Shown here one piece after another: positions 63,143 through 64,000 of a stretch of 64,000 nucleotides of DNA. Source of the stretch: Bacteroidia bacterium (lineage in GTDB: Bacteria; Bacteroidota; Bacteroidia; B-17B0; Aurantibacillaceae); NCBI GenBank assembly GCA_016787705.1, contig JAEUTP010000008.1, forward strand, positions 806,001-870,000, in the 5' to 3' direction. The notes beneath the pieces were generated by a model that saw nothing but the letters and a program-made list of their open reading frames with translations, did no database searches and had not been told where the DNA came from. A program made the position numbers and the translations under genes. Every line of letters starts with the position of its first letter. Within the stretch, counting starts at the first letter, position 1.

Positions 63143-64000
63143 TCATCTTGCAATAACAAAGCGTTTATTCACTCCATTTAAATTAAGATAGTAAACACCA
63201 TTCGGCAAGTCAAATACATTTATTGATCCTGAATTATTTTTAAAACTAATCTCTTCTTCTCCGATTAATTGCCCAATGGAATTATAGATAAGTATTTGGC
63301 TAATTTCAATATTAGTTTGTACATTAAATGCAATATTTAATTCATCGTTTGCAGGATTTGGATATAAATTAATGCTATTTAAAAGTGTTTCCTGCTCACT
63401 TAAGCCCGTTGCACTCGCATAAACAATAACCGTATCATATTTTATGTTACCACAAATATCCTGTTTTACCATATAGGTTTGTGTTGTTGTAGCAACTGTA
63501 ACATTAATACCTGCCGCTGTATCAATTGCTGTTGTTGTATTCGGCAAATGATACCACATACAAGCTTCATCAATACCAACGTCCTGCGGTCTTCCTATAT
63601 AAACAGTATTAAAGGGTATTCCCCAAATATCGGGTCCAGCGTATGCGGGGAGATCTATATCTATTACACTAATATCATCGTACAGAATATCTGATGCAAT
63701 TATTGGTAAATTCGCAGGATTGATAATTACTGAATTTGTTGCTACATCGCTTTTAAAATTTCCTAATGTCATATATTTTTCAGATCCATTGGCTGTAAAA
63801 GTACCAGTTAATAAAGACCAATTCAATGTATCTGACAATATATTATTTGTAGGGTTTTGTATTTGTGGTGTTAAAAAAGTAATTGGCTTTTCACAAAGAG
63901 TTATTGTATCAGTAGTGCTGTCCCCAAAATATACTCCAAATCCATCTACGCCATAAGTACATTGATTAGTGATGTTATAAAATATTTTTACGCAATAGGT
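63143..64000 (-). CDS. C-terminal part of a T9SS cargo protein, 5' end outside window
   Basis: The frame is open from the window edge (64000) to TGA at 63143-63145, about 285 codons. A shorter reading from an internal TTG at 63838 is not a real start, because upstream codons continue in frame with DTITLCEKPITFLTPQI. The visible part has an Ig/PKD-like stretch (INVTVATTTQTYMVKQDICG) and a T9SS sorting domain (INLYPNPANDELNIAF to GVYYLNLNGVNKRFVIAR). Secreted; function unknown without the N-terminus. Confidence 0.8.
   Translation of the reverse strand, partial: TYCVKIFYNITNQCTYGVDGFGVYFGDSTTDTITLCEKPITFLTPQIQNPTNNILSDTLNWSLLTGTFTANGSEKYMTLGNFKSDVATNSVIINPANLPIIASDILYDDISVIDIDLPAYAGPDIWGIPFNTVYIGRPQDVGIDEACMWYHLPNTTTAIDTAAGINVTVATTTQTYMVKQDICGNIKYDTVIVYASATGLSEQETLLNSINLYPNPANDELNIAFNVQTNIEISQILIYNSIGQLIGEEEISFKNNSGSINVFDLPNGVYYLNLNGVNKRFVIAR

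Overview
The window is AT-rich chromosomal DNA from a member of the Bacteroidota, most likely an environmental Flavobacteriales, Chitinophagales or Sphingobacteriales relative. Four signs support this. At least seven exported proteins end in a type IX secretion (T9SS) type A sorting domain. Several starts are preceded by the Bacteroidota promoter form (-33 TTG/TTTG, -7 TAnnTTTG), and clear Shine-Dalgarno sequences are rare. The window carries a TonB receptor/HmuY locus. It also carries the RDD-SpoIIM-DUF4129-DUF4350-MoxR-DUF58 block common in this phylum. No rRNA, tRNA, CRISPR array, intact insertion sequence or prophage was seen.

Layout, 1-22.6 kb: a minus-strand TonB receptor/HmuY-type (probably haem) uptake operon (1-5.4 kb); an orphan response regulator; mnmH-selD-nadK (seleno-tRNA modification and NADP supply); a secreted T9SS metalloprotease (9.4-11.7 kb); a decayed AbiEi/AbiEii toxin-antitoxin locus (12.0-12.95 kb); a phospholipase D-type lipoprotein; then the RDD/SpoIIM/MoxR/DUF58 membrane operon (14.7-22.3 kb). 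That operon is interrupted by a GxxExxY cassette with inverted flanking repeats and is followed by a GC-rich repeat.

Layout, 22.6-41.8 kb: a four-gene minus-strand operon with a 1498-residue exported protein, an ABCG-type transporter fused to a large N-terminal regulatory region, and two small envelope proteins; a SiaB/SiaC/SiaA-like partner-switching module with a TPR-SpoIIE phosphatase; purL; a stress-like group (DUF4142 lipoprotein, a 535-residue Asn/Gly/Tyr/Gln-rich prion-like repeat protein, a small charged disordered protein); and dusB.

Layout, 41.9-64 kb: mostly housekeeping and T9SS cargo. It includes a VOC protein, kbl, a polytopic protein of the so-called site-specific recombinase family, a T9SS metallophosphoesterase, an Hsp15-like S4 protein, an M20 peptidase, a YqgE/AlgH protein, an M43-type T9SS metalloprotease with a structured promoter, a GT2 glycosyltransferase and folA. 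A palindromic repeat related to the GxxExxY flanks follows. Then come two futalosine-pathway menaquinone genes (mqnB, mqnD), two tandem pterin synthases with the mammalian-type active-site spacing next to folE, and the C-terminal end of another T9SS cargo that runs off the window.

The most unusual items are the 22.6-31.6 kb exporter operon, the prion-like repeat protein, the GxxExxY cassette with a separate gene-free copy of its flanks, the AbiE fossil, a hairpin that puts a start codon in its loop (42.47-42.50 kb), and the tandem pterin synthases. Several starts were moved from the longest open frame to an internal ATG; the reasons are given in each entry.
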